DNA of 15,929 nucleotides from Candidatus Saccharimonadota bacterium (GCA_027314795.1 DAHVAE010000006.1:1-15929); one strand, 5' to 3'; shown: positions 6,285-12,636, numbered from the stretch's first letter. Notes: generated by a model not told the origin, from the letters alone. Numbers and translations are program-made.

Positions 6285-7538
6285 TTATGCTTGCCGATCA
6301 ATATATTCCTGGCAAAGTCGTTCGAAGACGGCGTTAGTCCAACCAAAGCCTTCCTGAGATGGATATAGGCCTTTAGCTGGCGGCTTATCTGGGGCAACAA
6401 CGTTATATTTCTCTAGGAATATGCCGTGGTTATTAAACCAACCAAGGTTAGTTTTTAGCCATTTCATAGCTATTCGTCTAGCGTCTTTATGGCAACCATA
6501 ACGCTCTAACCCCTTGATTATTAAATAGTGAAGTGGCGCCCAACCGTTAGGAAACGCCCATTGGGTTGGCATACCACCAAAGACAAATTGGCCAACAGGT
6601 AATGCGTCAGTTGTAGCTAGTCCGCCTTTATGTTCAAAGCGCTTCAGCGATTTAACTAAAGATTTAGCTTGATCATCTGTAACCATGCCTGCCCAAAGCG
6701 GGTAATAACTAGCAAGCGATATGACTGAGCCTTGGCGTTGTTTAACAAAATTATAGTCAAAATATAGTCCTTTAGTTTTATCCCACATCAACTCATCAAC
6801 AGTCTTTTTACGCTGTTCAGCTTTAGCTTGCCACTGAGCAGCTTCACGTTTATCGCCTAGGATCTTAGCGGCTCTTGCAAAATCAGTCTCGTACTTATAC
6901 AGCAGTGCATTGAGATCTATAGGGGTATAATTTAAAGCTCTTCTATTAAACCTAGGGGTTAGATCCCAGCCACTTTCGGTTTCTGCTAGATCATGCAAGT
7001 AGTTAATGTCATAAAAACGTGATAGCCCTTTATATACCTGATGAGCTACCGGTTTATTGGTACCCATCCAGACTTCATTGTATTCGGCTTTAGCTACATC
7101 AATTCGGTCTTTAAACCATTTATCGTCCATTTTGTAGGCGGTATAGACATCAAATATGAAGCTAGTTAGAAAGGGGGGTTGAGAACGTCCCATGAGGTAA
7201 GTTCTTGAGGCATTAGGTATTATGCGAAAACGCTTAAATAGGTAGATTAAGTTGTCTAATATGCCAATAACCAGATCCTTGTGTTCTTCGTCGAGCATGC
7301 CTTGGACCATAAAGTAACTGTCCCAATAATACATTTCGTTAAAGTCAAACTCCGTCTTTTCAATATAGGCAGGAACTAAGTACGGATGCGGCAGTCCGAG
7401 TAAGCTTTCATCATCTTTAGGATGAAAACGAGTTACCCGCTGCCAGTAGTTCTCAATGTATTCTCGAGCAACAGCTACATTTTCAGGGTGTAGTTCAATG
7501 TCTGTTCTAAACGAAAATAGTCTTTTGGGGCTGATCAT
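6285..7538 (-). CDS. GH37-type trehalase
   Basis: Probable alpha,alpha-trehalase, splitting trehalose into two glucose units by inversion. Both family signatures can be read, slightly altered: FDFNEMYYWDSYF near 64-76 (usual form ...EFYYWDSY) and QWAFPNGWAP at 326-335 (usual form QWDYPNAWAP). The likely general acid is D192 in ESGWDLTPRF, and the likely base is E376 in FLEKYNV. SQEGFGWTNAV near 394-404 matches the C-terminal GFGWTNGV element. At 417 residues it is well below the roughly 550 of E. coli TreA/TreF: it is trimmed at the N-terminus and has no signal peptide, so it is probably cytoplasmic. A related alpha-glucoside substrate (GH63-like) cannot be excluded. The start ATG has AAGGA 7 bases upstream and a promoter-like site just beyond. 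metG follows after 31 bases. Confidence 0.86.
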   Translation of the reverse strand: MISPKRLFSFRTDIELHPENVAVAREYIENYWQRVTRFHPKDDESLLGLPHPYLVPAYIEKTEFDFNEMYYWDSYFMVQGMLDEEHKDLVIGILDNLIYLFKRFRIIPNASRTYLMGRSQPPFLTSFIFDVYTAYKMDDKWFKDRIDVAKAEYNEVWMGTNKPVAHQVYKGLSRFYDINYLHDLAETESGWDLTPRFNRRALNYTPIDLNALLYKYETDFARAAKILGDKREAAQWQAKAEQRKKTVDELMWDKTKGLYFDYNFVKQRQGSVISLASYYPLWAGMVTDDQAKSLVKSLKRFEHKGGLATTDALPVGQFVFGGMPTQWAFPNGWAPLHYLIIKGLERYGCHKDARRIAMKWLKTNLGWFNNHGIFLEKYNVVAPDKPPAKGLYPSQEGFGWTNAVFERLCQEYIDRQA

Positions 7539-7557
7539 TTTAGTGTCCTTATCTTAC

Positions 7558-7586
7558 AGCCTAGTCGCCATTAGAGGCTCGGTCAA
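7558..7586 (-). promoter_or_regulatory. Possible promoter of the trehalase-metG-tatD unit
   Basis: On the minus strand TTGACC (7586-7581) matches the -35 consensus at five of six positions, and 17 bases later TAGGCT (7563-7558) is a weak -10. It lies 20 bases before the trehalase start, directly after the terminator of the RRM gene, where a new transcription start would be needed. Confidence 0.5.
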
Positions 7587-7601
7587 GATTGCTTTTTAAA
7601 T

Positions 7602-7641
7602 AAAAAGAGCACCCCAATTATTGAAGGGTGCTTCTTTTTTT
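7602..7641 (-). terminator. Intrinsic terminator after the RRM gene
   Basis: Read on the minus strand: an A-run, then AGCACCC, a roughly 10-base loop, GGGTGCT, and a T-run. The stem has at least seven pairs, including GC-rich CACCC/GGGTG. The A- and T-runs on both sides would also let it work on the plus strand, but no plus-strand gene ends here. It begins 14 bases after the RRM stop and separates that gene from the trehalase unit. Confidence 0.9.
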
Positions 7642-7654
7642 AGCTAGGTTTTAA

Positions 7655-7909
7655 CTAACTCTCGCGTGGTCTGGCTTCGCTAACAACGATTGCTCGTCCG
7701 TCAAGCTCTTTGCCGTTAAGGCTAGAAATTGCTTTCTGAGCCTCTTCGTCGCTACTCATCTCGACGAAACCAAAACCTTTTGATCGGTTAGTGTCTCGAT
7801 CGACGATGACGTTAGCTGAACTGACAGTACCAGCGCTAGCAAAGAATTCCTTTAGTTGGTCGTCTGTGGTATTCCACGACAGCGAACCAACAAATAGTCT
7901 TGTTGCCAC
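7655..7909 (-). CDS. Single-RRM RNA-binding protein
   Basis: Small RNA-binding protein made of one RRM domain (84 residues), similar to the glycine-rich RBPs of cyanobacteria and the RRM proteins common in CPR bacteria. The RNP2 motif LFVGSL is at 5-10 and RNP1 KGFGFVEM at 44-51, with aromatic residues placed for base stacking (F6, F46, F48). The alternating beta-alpha pattern is complete, ending in GRAIVVSEARPR; there is no glycine-rich tail. The start is GTG at 7909, supported by AGGAG 8 bases upstream and by RNP2 beginning four residues later. It has its own promoter candidate and terminator, so it is probably monocistronic. In other bacteria such proteins are often cold-induced; the leader here (over 100 bases) would allow this, but nothing shown proves it. 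Confidence 0.93.
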   Translation of the reverse strand: MATRLFVGSLSWNTTDDQLKEFFASAGTVSSANVIVDRDTNRSKGFGFVEMSSDEEAQKAISSLNGKELDGRAIVVSEARPRES

Positions 7910-8035
7910 TTAGGTCACTCCTTTTTTTAGACCTTAAGGTAATCTGGTAAGCCAGTTAGCTGCCCCCTAAAGACACTGATATTCTTCCCTAGAACCGAAC
8001 CGAACGTTACTTAGCAGCTTTATCTAGTTGACATC

Positions 8036-8065
8036 AATATACAAGATATATTCTAAGTAATGCAA
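8036..8065 (-). promoter_or_regulatory. Probable promoter of the RRM gene
   Basis: On the minus strand TTGCAT (8065-8060) and TATATT (8041-8036) are separated by 18 bases. Transcription from here would give a leader of about 120 bases before the GTG start, which contains AAAAAAAGGAG just before the coding region. The 7910-8170 region is A+T rich and also has to serve the divergent plus-strand gene. Confidence 0.5.
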
Positions 8066-8070
8066 GTGTC

Positions 8071-8090
8071 TATAGTTGTTTATAGTTGTT
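8071..8090. repeat. Perfect 10-bp tandem repeat in a divergent intergenic region
   Basis: TATAGTTGTT occurs twice head to tail, just upstream of the predicted RRM promoter and about 80 bases before the plus-strand glycosyltransferase gene. Two 10-bp copies face the same side of the helix, as expected for a tandem regulator site, but low-complexity A+T sequence could also produce it. Confidence 0.55.
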
Positions 8091-8130
8091 AAACTAACAT
8101 CTAGATTAGAATATTTATTTCAGCTTAATT

Positions 8131-8136
8131 TATACT
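8131..8136 (+). promoter_or_regulatory. Possible -10 box for the plus-strand glycosyltransferase
   Basis: TATACT lies 34 bases before the ATG at 8171. No convincing -35 hexamer is found at 16-18 bases upstream. The resulting leader would be about 25-30 bases with no clear Shine-Dalgarno. Confidence 0.3.
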
Positions 8137-8170
8137 ATAGGTTATATATACTAAACTAATGGTGCAATAA

Positions 8171-9262
8171 ATGTCACAAATATATCAAAGGTTTATTAAA
8201 GTTTTAAACAAAAACACCCTGCTACTAGCACTGGTTATAGCCATTTGTATGATTGTGGTTGGAGTTGGTTTAGGTTGGTATAACAACAAGGTTGTGCCAC
8301 TAAACACTACACCTATTGCCAGGTATCATAAAGAGCCAACCAATCCATTGTCATTTATGGCCAACTGGGATGGTGTTAATTATATCTATATTTCTCAGCA
8401 TGGTTATACATATGTCGACCAAGCTAATTACTACCCACTCTACCCTATGCTTATTCACTACATGAACAAAGTAATTAGCTCAACTGTGACTAGTGCCCTA
8501 GTGGTGTCGTGGTTATGTCTTATTGGTGCACTTTACTACTATTTAAGGTTTTTGAAACTTTACTTTAAGCTTCAAGATAATATCAGTGCGATAAACGGAG
8601 TAATGTTTTTAGTTCTATTCCCGACATCTATATTCCTGGTAGCAGCTTATGCTTCTAGTTTGGTTGTGTTTACAGGTATAGCTTGTCTATACTATGCGTT
8701 TAAAAAACAATACTTAGCGGCTGGTCTGTTTGGCTTACTAACAACTATTGCCAATACTGAAGGAATATTAATTCTATTTGCTGCTTGTATTGTGTTACTT
8801 GAAGAGAAAATAAAGCCACTGAAGGTAGTGGCAACTTTAGTTATTGGGTTAATTGGGTTAGGGGCTTACAGCTTATATCTAGATATTAAGTTTTCTAGCC
8901 CACTATCTTTTATCTTGGCCCAAAAAAGTCATGGCTGGTTAAATTTCCATTATTCAGAGCTTATTAAGACAATTACTTTCTTTAATCTATTATCTGTAAT
9001 CTTGCTTATTGTTGCCATAATCTATTGGTGGAATAAGCGGCGGAGTTTTGCTTATCTAAGCTTTTTGTTTTTACTGATACCTATTGTTGGCAACCAGTTT
9101 GGTGGCTTCAGTAGATACGTACATACGGCTTTCCCACTACAGTTTATGGCATTTGACTTTCTAAAGAATAAGCAACTTGCCTATTCACTAGTACTGGCGG
9201 CAATGGCTATCGCGTGGGCTTACTTTACGTTGCAATTTGCTGGTGGGTATATAGGCGGATAG
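8171..9262 (+). CDS. PIG-V-like polytopic membrane mannosyltransferase (GT-C fold)
   Basis: Membrane glycosyltransferase of the PIG-V/GPI18-like family, whose members transfer a mannose-type sugar from a polyprenyl-phosphate donor on the outer face of the membrane. Characteristic residues: MANWDGVNYIYISQHGY at 63-79, whose D67 fits the catalytic Asp of the first outside loop; YYPLYPMLI at 87-95 (the family's F-PLYP-L motif); and SRYVHTAFPLQF near 314-325, matching the R-Y-x-x-x-x-F-P-L segment before the last helices. Around eight to ten hydrophobic helices are present, the first near 16-36 and the last near 337-357. It is the only convincing plus-strand gene, runs away from the RRM gene, and faces a minus-strand membrane gene 120 bases downstream. 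The acceptor could be a lipid, a glycan or a surface protein; the sequence does not say. Confidence 0.8.
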   Translation: MSQIYQRFIKVLNKNTLLLALVIAICMIVVGVGLGWYNNKVVPLNTTPIARYHKEPTNPLSFMANWDGVNYIYISQHGYTYVDQANYYPLYPMLIHYMNKVISSTVTSALVVSWLCLIGALYYYLRFLKLYFKLQDNISAINGVMFLVLFPTSIFLVAAYASSLVVFTGIACLYYAFKKQYLAAGLFGLLTTIANTEGILILFAACIVLLEEKIKPLKVVATLVIGLIGLGAYSLYLDIKFSSPLSFILAQKSHGWLNFHYSELIKTITFFNLLSVILLIVAIIYWWNKRRSFAYLSFLFLLIPIVGNQFGGFSRYVHTAFPLQFMAFDFLKNKQLAYSLVLAAMAIAWAYFTLQFAGGYIGG

Positions 9263-9382
9263 CCTGTATCAAGGTTTAAAGATCGGCCTAATTTATTCTG
9301 GAAAGATTATGTTTAACTGAAACAGAGTAAGTCTGGGTCTAGGTAGGTATTCCCTAGGGGCTATTGCTAAAATACTATACTA

Positions 9383-9961
9383 CTAACTAAGCGAAGCACC
9401 GCTTAAGTGAGTACTCTCATCTTGAGGCTGGATGGACAGGCTTAAACTAAGACCTTCGCTCTGTATACTCGGCACTCCGTATTCGGCATATGGAACAGAT
9501 ACTGTTGGAGTACTTACTTCAGCGCTTGATACACTGCCAGTTAATAAACCTGCAGCCAAACTAGCTCCAGTAAGTGCCGACCCGGCTACTATAATCTTAA
9601 CTTTACGTGCAATTCGCTCTATCCTATTTGCTCTATTAATAGCTTCTTGTCGTTGTAATTGGTTGACTCCCTCACGAGGGTCTCTATAGTCTTCTGAAAT
9701 AGTAAAATTGACTAAGTTATTTCTTAATGGCCTCGATTGAGATACCGAACCATTAGTATGTTGACGAGTAACAAATACTTGCCAAGGCCAAATACCACTA
9801 TTTGATTCACTATCATAATTGGGCAGTATTTCTACCCCAATTATGAGCCCAGGCTTAATATATGATCCTCTAAAAGCTACAGCTCGAGCTGCCCTTCTAG
9901 TTAGCGGCTCTTCGCCTTCTTTCAATGGAACATGCTTTTCAAGTAGGGAACGTAAAAGCAT
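9383..9961 (-). CDS. Single-pass membrane protein of unknown function
   Basis: Not recognised. The 192 residues divide into a soluble N-terminal half and a short tail around one hydrophobic segment. Residues 1-65 include a strand-like part (GSYIKPGLIIGVEILPN and IWPWQVFVTRQH). Residues 100-123 are a charged helix (QLQRQEAINRANRIERIARK). One probable membrane segment follows at about 123-145, rich in Ala, Gly and Ser. The final 45 residues are rich in S, T and P with no charge clusters, as in exported low-complexity tails. The basic run before the helix suggests that the N-terminus stays inside. GGAG lies only 4 bases before the ATG, which is close spacing. It has its own promoter candidate just after the tmRNA terminator. 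The anti-sense frame on the other strand shows no family features. Confidence 0.72.
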   Translation of the reverse strand: MLLRSLLEKHVPLKEGEEPLTRRAARAVAFRGSYIKPGLIIGVEILPNYDSESNSGIWPWQVFVTRQHTNGSVSQSRPLRNNLVNFTISEDYRDPREGVNQLQRQEAINRANRIERIARKVKIIVAGSALTGASLAAGLLTGSVSSAEVSTPTVSVPYAEYGVPSIQSEGLSLSLSIQPQDESTHLSGASLS

Positions 9962-9990
9962 AACACTCCAAACTAAATTAGTAGTATTTA

Positions 9991-10018
9991 ATTATCTGCT
10001 ATTAAGACTTTTTTGCAA
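9991..10018 (-). promoter_or_regulatory. Possible promoter of the membrane-protein gene
   Basis: On the minus strand TTGCAA (10018-10013) and GATAAT (9996-9991, five of six) are 16 bases apart, about 30 bases before the ATG at 9961. It lies directly downstream of the tmRNA terminator, so it would restart transcription there. Confidence 0.5.
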
Positions 10019-10029
10019 GGTTAAGCAGC

Positions 10030-10055
10030 AAAAAAGACCTCATATTACAGAGGTC
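10030..10055 (-). terminator. Intrinsic terminator of the tmRNA gene
   Basis: On the minus strand GACCTC, an 8-base loop TGTAATAT, GAGGTC, then six T. The six-pair stem with U-run begins 15 bases after the encoded CCA end of the tmRNA, the expected place for the end of its transcript. Confidence 0.88.
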
Positions 10056-10069
10056 ATTCCATTTATGCT

Positions 10070-10454
10070 TGGTGGAGCTGCCGGTGATTGCAACCGGGTC
10101 CGCTAGTTTATCTTGGTTAGTCTTCTACGGGTTTAGTTTGTTTTATATCGTTCAAAGACAATTATCTAAACAAACAAACATTCTGTCTCTATAGCCTTTA
10201 GGTCTTACTATTTAACTAAGGCATATTAAATAGGCAACCAGAAGATATGAAACGCACTAATACTATCTGATGTCATATTAGGCATTGCTTTTAAACTAAA
10301 TTAAAAGCTGGTGTGAGACGTGCAAATGGATTAATACTTGCTACGAAATCACTAATCTTAGACATTGCATCTAAAATGATTTATCATATAACGCTGACAA
10401 GCGACCTGCTGATCTAACCGATAAAGTCCAACGTCGAGCTTAACATTCAGCCCC
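10070..10454 (-). ncRNA. ssrA: Transfer-messenger RNA (tmRNA)
   Basis: tmRNA frees stalled ribosomes: it acts as alanine tRNA, then as a short message whose tag marks the nascent protein for breakdown. The 385-base gene starts with GGGGCTG, which pairs with CAGCTCC before the encoded CCA (seven pairs, one G-U); CAGCTCCACCA is identical to E. coli. The conserved CTCGACG follows the 5' acceptor arm. Helix 2 is formed by GGTTAG with CTAACC and by TTTATC with GATAAA. The T-arm is a five-pair stem (CCGGT/ACCGG) with loop TGCAATC. A perfect eight-pair hairpin at 10287-10308 holds the tag stop codon, as in helix 5. One-piece form, not permuted. Its 5' end is 30 bases after the rsmA stop; a TATAAT sits between. 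smpB is not in the window. Confidence 0.95.
10291..10341 (-). other. Predicted tmRNA tag-peptide reading frame
   Basis: The only open frame that passes from the single-stranded region after pseudoknot 1 into the stop-bearing hairpin gives, from a GCA resume codon at 10341, the tag ASINPFARLTPAFNLV and TAA. GCA preceded by CGTA resembles the usual context of resume codons. An earlier in-frame GCA, ten codons upstream, would make a 26-residue tag. The ending differs from the common LAA or VAA. The hairpin is certain; the choice of resume codon and frame is not. Confidence 0.55.
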
Positions 10455-10464
10455 ATCGATAAGT

Positions 10465-10470
10465 ATTATA
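10465..10470 (-). promoter_or_regulatory. -10 box of the tmRNA gene
   Basis: A perfect TATAAT on the minus strand ends 10 bases before the mature tmRNA 5' end, so transcription would start at or a few bases before it. At 17 bases upstream the -35 region reads TATGCT, a poor match, and it lies inside the end of rsmA. Together with the terminator this suggests that ssrA has its own promoter, although read-through from rsmA is also possible. Confidence 0.55.
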
Positions 10471-10484
10471 GCATAAATGGAATG

Positions 10485-11270
10485 TTAAGCATAGGGTAGT
10501 TTTTCTAGTACACTTATCCATTCATTAGCGCTTAATGTTTGAGCTCGCCTATTTTTATCAATGCTAGCCAGACTTAAAACTGACTCGATGGTTTGCTTAT
10601 CTACCCTATAGCCGCTGGATAGATTATTTAGTAATGTTTTTCTTTTTGAAGAAAAGCCAATCCTAATAAGCCTAAACAGGGCCTTTTGTTTTTCATTACT
10701 TAAAGTTGGTATTATAGGGGTTAACTTAACTATCTGAGAATTCACTTTTGGTGGCGGGTCAAATTTATCTGCCGTTATTATTGGCCCCTTCTTTACTTGC
10801 CAAAAGTACTGGCAAGTTAGCCCTAAAATAGATAGATTACCGGCTGTTGCAGTTAGCTTATCGGCTATCTCTTTTTGAACTAATAGAACTGCAAGTTTTG
10901 GTCGGTTAGATGTTTCACTTATTAGCCTAATTATCTTACCAGTTAAGTAATATGGGATATTCGCTACCAGTTTATAGTCTTTGGCTTTTTCAAAGTTAAA
11001 GTTTAGTATGTTTATGTTTTCAATTATTAAGTTAGGTAATTTGAGTTTTATAAGATGCTCTACCAATTTGCTATCCAGCTCAACAGCGATTATCTGTTTG
11101 GCTTGGGCTGACAAGAGTTTAGTTAACTCGCCTGTGCCTGGGCCTATTTCTAGAACTGTGTCAGTTTTGTTAATGCCTGCTAAGTTAATGATGTTTTCAA
11201 GCGACTTTTTATCGGTTAGCCAATGTTGGCCAAGTGACTTTTTGGGAGATATTTTGTTACCAGTTGCCAT
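10485..11270 (-). CDS. rsmA: 16S rRNA adenine dimethyltransferase RsmA (KsgA)
   Basis: Methylates two neighbouring adenines in helix 45 near the 3' end of 16S rRNA, using S-adenosylmethionine, late in small-subunit assembly. At 261 residues it is close to the usual size. Seen in order: PKKSLGQHWLTD near 9-20 (N-terminal motif with the Q-x-F/W-L contact), SAM motif I EIGPGTGELT 41-50, the acidic residue of motif II in AVELD, the catalytic NIPYY 104-108, and FDPPPKVNS at 170-178, which matches F-x-P-x-P-x-V-x-S. Its ATG lies inside the last 14 bases of the rpfB-like gene, so the two are coupled, the same order as rpfB-ksgA in Actinobacteria. The tmRNA gene begins 30 bases after the stop. Confidence 0.97.
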   Translation of the reverse strand: MATGNKISPKKSLGQHWLTDKKSLENIINLAGINKTDTVLEIGPGTGELTKLLSAQAKQIIAVELDSKLVEHLIKLKLPNLIIENINILNFNFEKAKDYKLVANIPYYLTGKIIRLISETSNRPKLAVLLVQKEIADKLTATAGNLSILGLTCQYFWQVKKGPIITADKFDPPPKVNSQIVKLTPIIPTLSNEKQKALFRLIRIGFSSKRKTLLNNLSSGYRVDKQTIESVLSLASIDKNRRAQTLSANEWISVLEKLPYA

Positions 11271-12534
11271 TTATTGTCCAGTGTATATAGGCATTGTACC
11301 AGCCACCGTACTTAGTGTCGGCATACCAGTTGCACCATTTTAGTTGGGTGATTGGGTCGGTTGACCAGTCGGAGCCAAAGCTAGACATCTTGATTGGCGG
11401 GGTTGATTGGCACAACCCATAACCAACACCTGCATCACTAGAGTACTGCTGGGAGAAGCCGGCCGGACAATAACCATAGTCACCTTGCCACTTAGTTGGA
11501 CACCAGCCTGATTCATGCGAGATGATGTAATCAGCATAAGTGAAACTACCTGGTGATATGCCGGCTAGAGACATGTCGCCTTGGATACCAGTCAGGCTAT
11601 CGCCTTCATCAACGATCTGGGTGACTGCCGGCACAGTAACTACAGTCTCTATTGGCGTATTGGTAGTACTGCCGTTTGCAGTTACCTCTTCATAAATAAC
11701 TTCCTCTTGTCCTGGTGAGCCTTGTTGAACCAGCGAGCTGGTACCGTAAGCTAGATCAGAAACGTAGTTCGTTTGAACGGGCATCGATATAGTTTGGGTT
11801 ACTTCTTTTGCAACGACGTTATTGCCAGTTATGGTGACTTGTTCGTGAGGGTATAGTGCTGAATTTAGAGATGGCGTGACTTTATCCGTAGGGTTTAAGT
11901 GAATATTCTCAGACTGTATAAGATCTGAAACTGTTGATGCATGAACAAAGACTGGTAGATTTAGGCCATAAAGAGTTAAGTTAATTGGAATGCCAGATTC
12001 AACAATGACCTGCTGGCCAATAGCACCGCTCGAGAGAAAGTTTTCAGTTGGTTGGCTAGTTACGTAGTCTGTAGCACTAACGTTAGTACCTGCTTGCTCG
12101 GCAATAGCTCGAGGCGTTGCGGCAGCGCTAAAAGTATAGTTTACTGTGCCATTTTGAACTATTTCAACTGGCACTGCCCGAATAATGTTTATCCTAAAGT
12201 CATCTTGGTTTATCGGCGTATCTAGGCTTGGCTGGACAACATCGCCAGTATGTAGTTTGATGTGTAGTTTATCCAGTAAATCACCGACAGTTTTATCATT
12301 GGTTGGCACTACTTGTTGTATACCATCATGGGAAACAATTGCTATTTTTGAATTTGGTGTAACTTGAATAACTGCCGCATTGCCAAATGCTCTAAATAAA
12401 ATAAAAGTTAGAAGAATTAAAATAAACCCAGTAAATACGGGTACAGCAAAGGGGTGTCGTCCTAGTATTTTAGCTCGACGCTTTTGTCGACGAAAACCTC
12501 TTTTATATTTATCCCACGACGATCTAGCTAGCAT
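11257..12534 (-). CDS. Rpf/YabE-like cell-wall protein: DUF348 repeats, G5, lytic-transglycosylase-like domain
   Basis: Probable membrane-anchored peptidoglycan-cleaving enzyme with the RpfB/YabE layout. A basic N-terminus (1-28) precedes one membrane helix (about 29-50) with no cleavage site, so the rest lies outside the cell. DUF348-type repeats follow near 54-105, 112-160 and 170-215; the first contains VSHDGIQQVVPTNDKTVGDL. A G5 domain lies near 223-297, ending EEVIYEEVTANGS. The C-terminal 95 residues form a lysozyme-like domain with the catalytic-type glutamate E341 in ISHESGW, then GYGLCQST, and KYGGWYNAYIHW, which resembles the aggregation-promoting-factor C-terminal domain more than classical Rpf. 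Four cysteines (C345, C356, C375, C401) all fall in this domain and may form two disulfides. The next gene, rsmA, overlaps by 14 bases. No clear Shine-Dalgarno precedes the ATG. Confidence 0.9.
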   Translation of the reverse strand: MLARSSWDKYKRGFRRQKRRAKILGRHPFAVPVFTGFILILLTFILFRAFGNAAVIQVTPNSKIAIVSHDGIQQVVPTNDKTVGDLLDKLHIKLHTGDVVQPSLDTPINQDDFRINIIRAVPVEIVQNGTVNYTFSAAATPRAIAEQAGTNVSATDYVTSQPTENFLSSGAIGQQVIVESGIPINLTLYGLNLPVFVHASTVSDLIQSENIHLNPTDKVTPSLNSALYPHEQVTITGNNVVAKEVTQTISMPVQTNYVSDLAYGTSSLVQQGSPGQEEVIYEEVTANGSTTNTPIETVVTVPAVTQIVDEGDSLTGIQGDMSLAGISPGSFTYADYIISHESGWCPTKWQGDYGYCPAGFSQQYSSDAGVGYGLCQSTPPIKMSSFGSDWSTDPITQLKWCNWYADTKYGGWYNAYIHWTINGNW

Positions 12535-12636
12535 AATAAATTGATCTAGTCAGCACTATCGAATTATCTAGCACTTTATTGCCTTCTAGACGTGCCTTAT
12601 ATTGTAGCAAAGATTAAGAAGTATTTCTGATAGCTC

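Larger units (their letters stand above)
10055..10484. repeat. 15-bp perfect inverted repeat flanking the tmRNA gene
   Basis: The arm at 10055-10069 (CATTCCATTTATGCT) is the exact reverse complement of the arm at 10470-10484. On the RNA strand one arm lies directly after the tmRNA CCA end, and the other begins at the first base after the rsmA stop codon, 15 bases before the mature tmRNA 5' end. In a transcript that reads through from rsmA the arms would pair and hold the two ends of the precursor together. The arms do not extend further as perfect pairs. Confidence 0.85.

Noticed and set aside
8028..8054. TTGACA on the plus strand as the -35 of the glycosyltransferase gene
   Set aside because: No good -10 lies 16-18 bases downstream (TTCTAA at 17, TATTCT at 15), and the start would give a leader of about 110 bases; it may be coincidence within the divergent promoter.
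9263..9382. Terminator between the convergent genes at 9262 and 9383
   Set aside because: CCCTAGGG and nearby short matches do not form a stem followed by a T-run on either strand; I see no supported structure in this 120-base gap.
9432..10106. Plus-strand frames of 85 and 95 residues
   Set aside because: They lie opposite the membrane-protein gene and the tmRNA 3' region, show no domain features, and one runs through the tmRNA terminator and acceptor stem.
12535..12636. Promoter with TACAAT for the rpfB-like gene
   Set aside because: The TACAAT hexamer has no acceptable -35 partner and the following 60 bases give no ribosome site; too weak to list.
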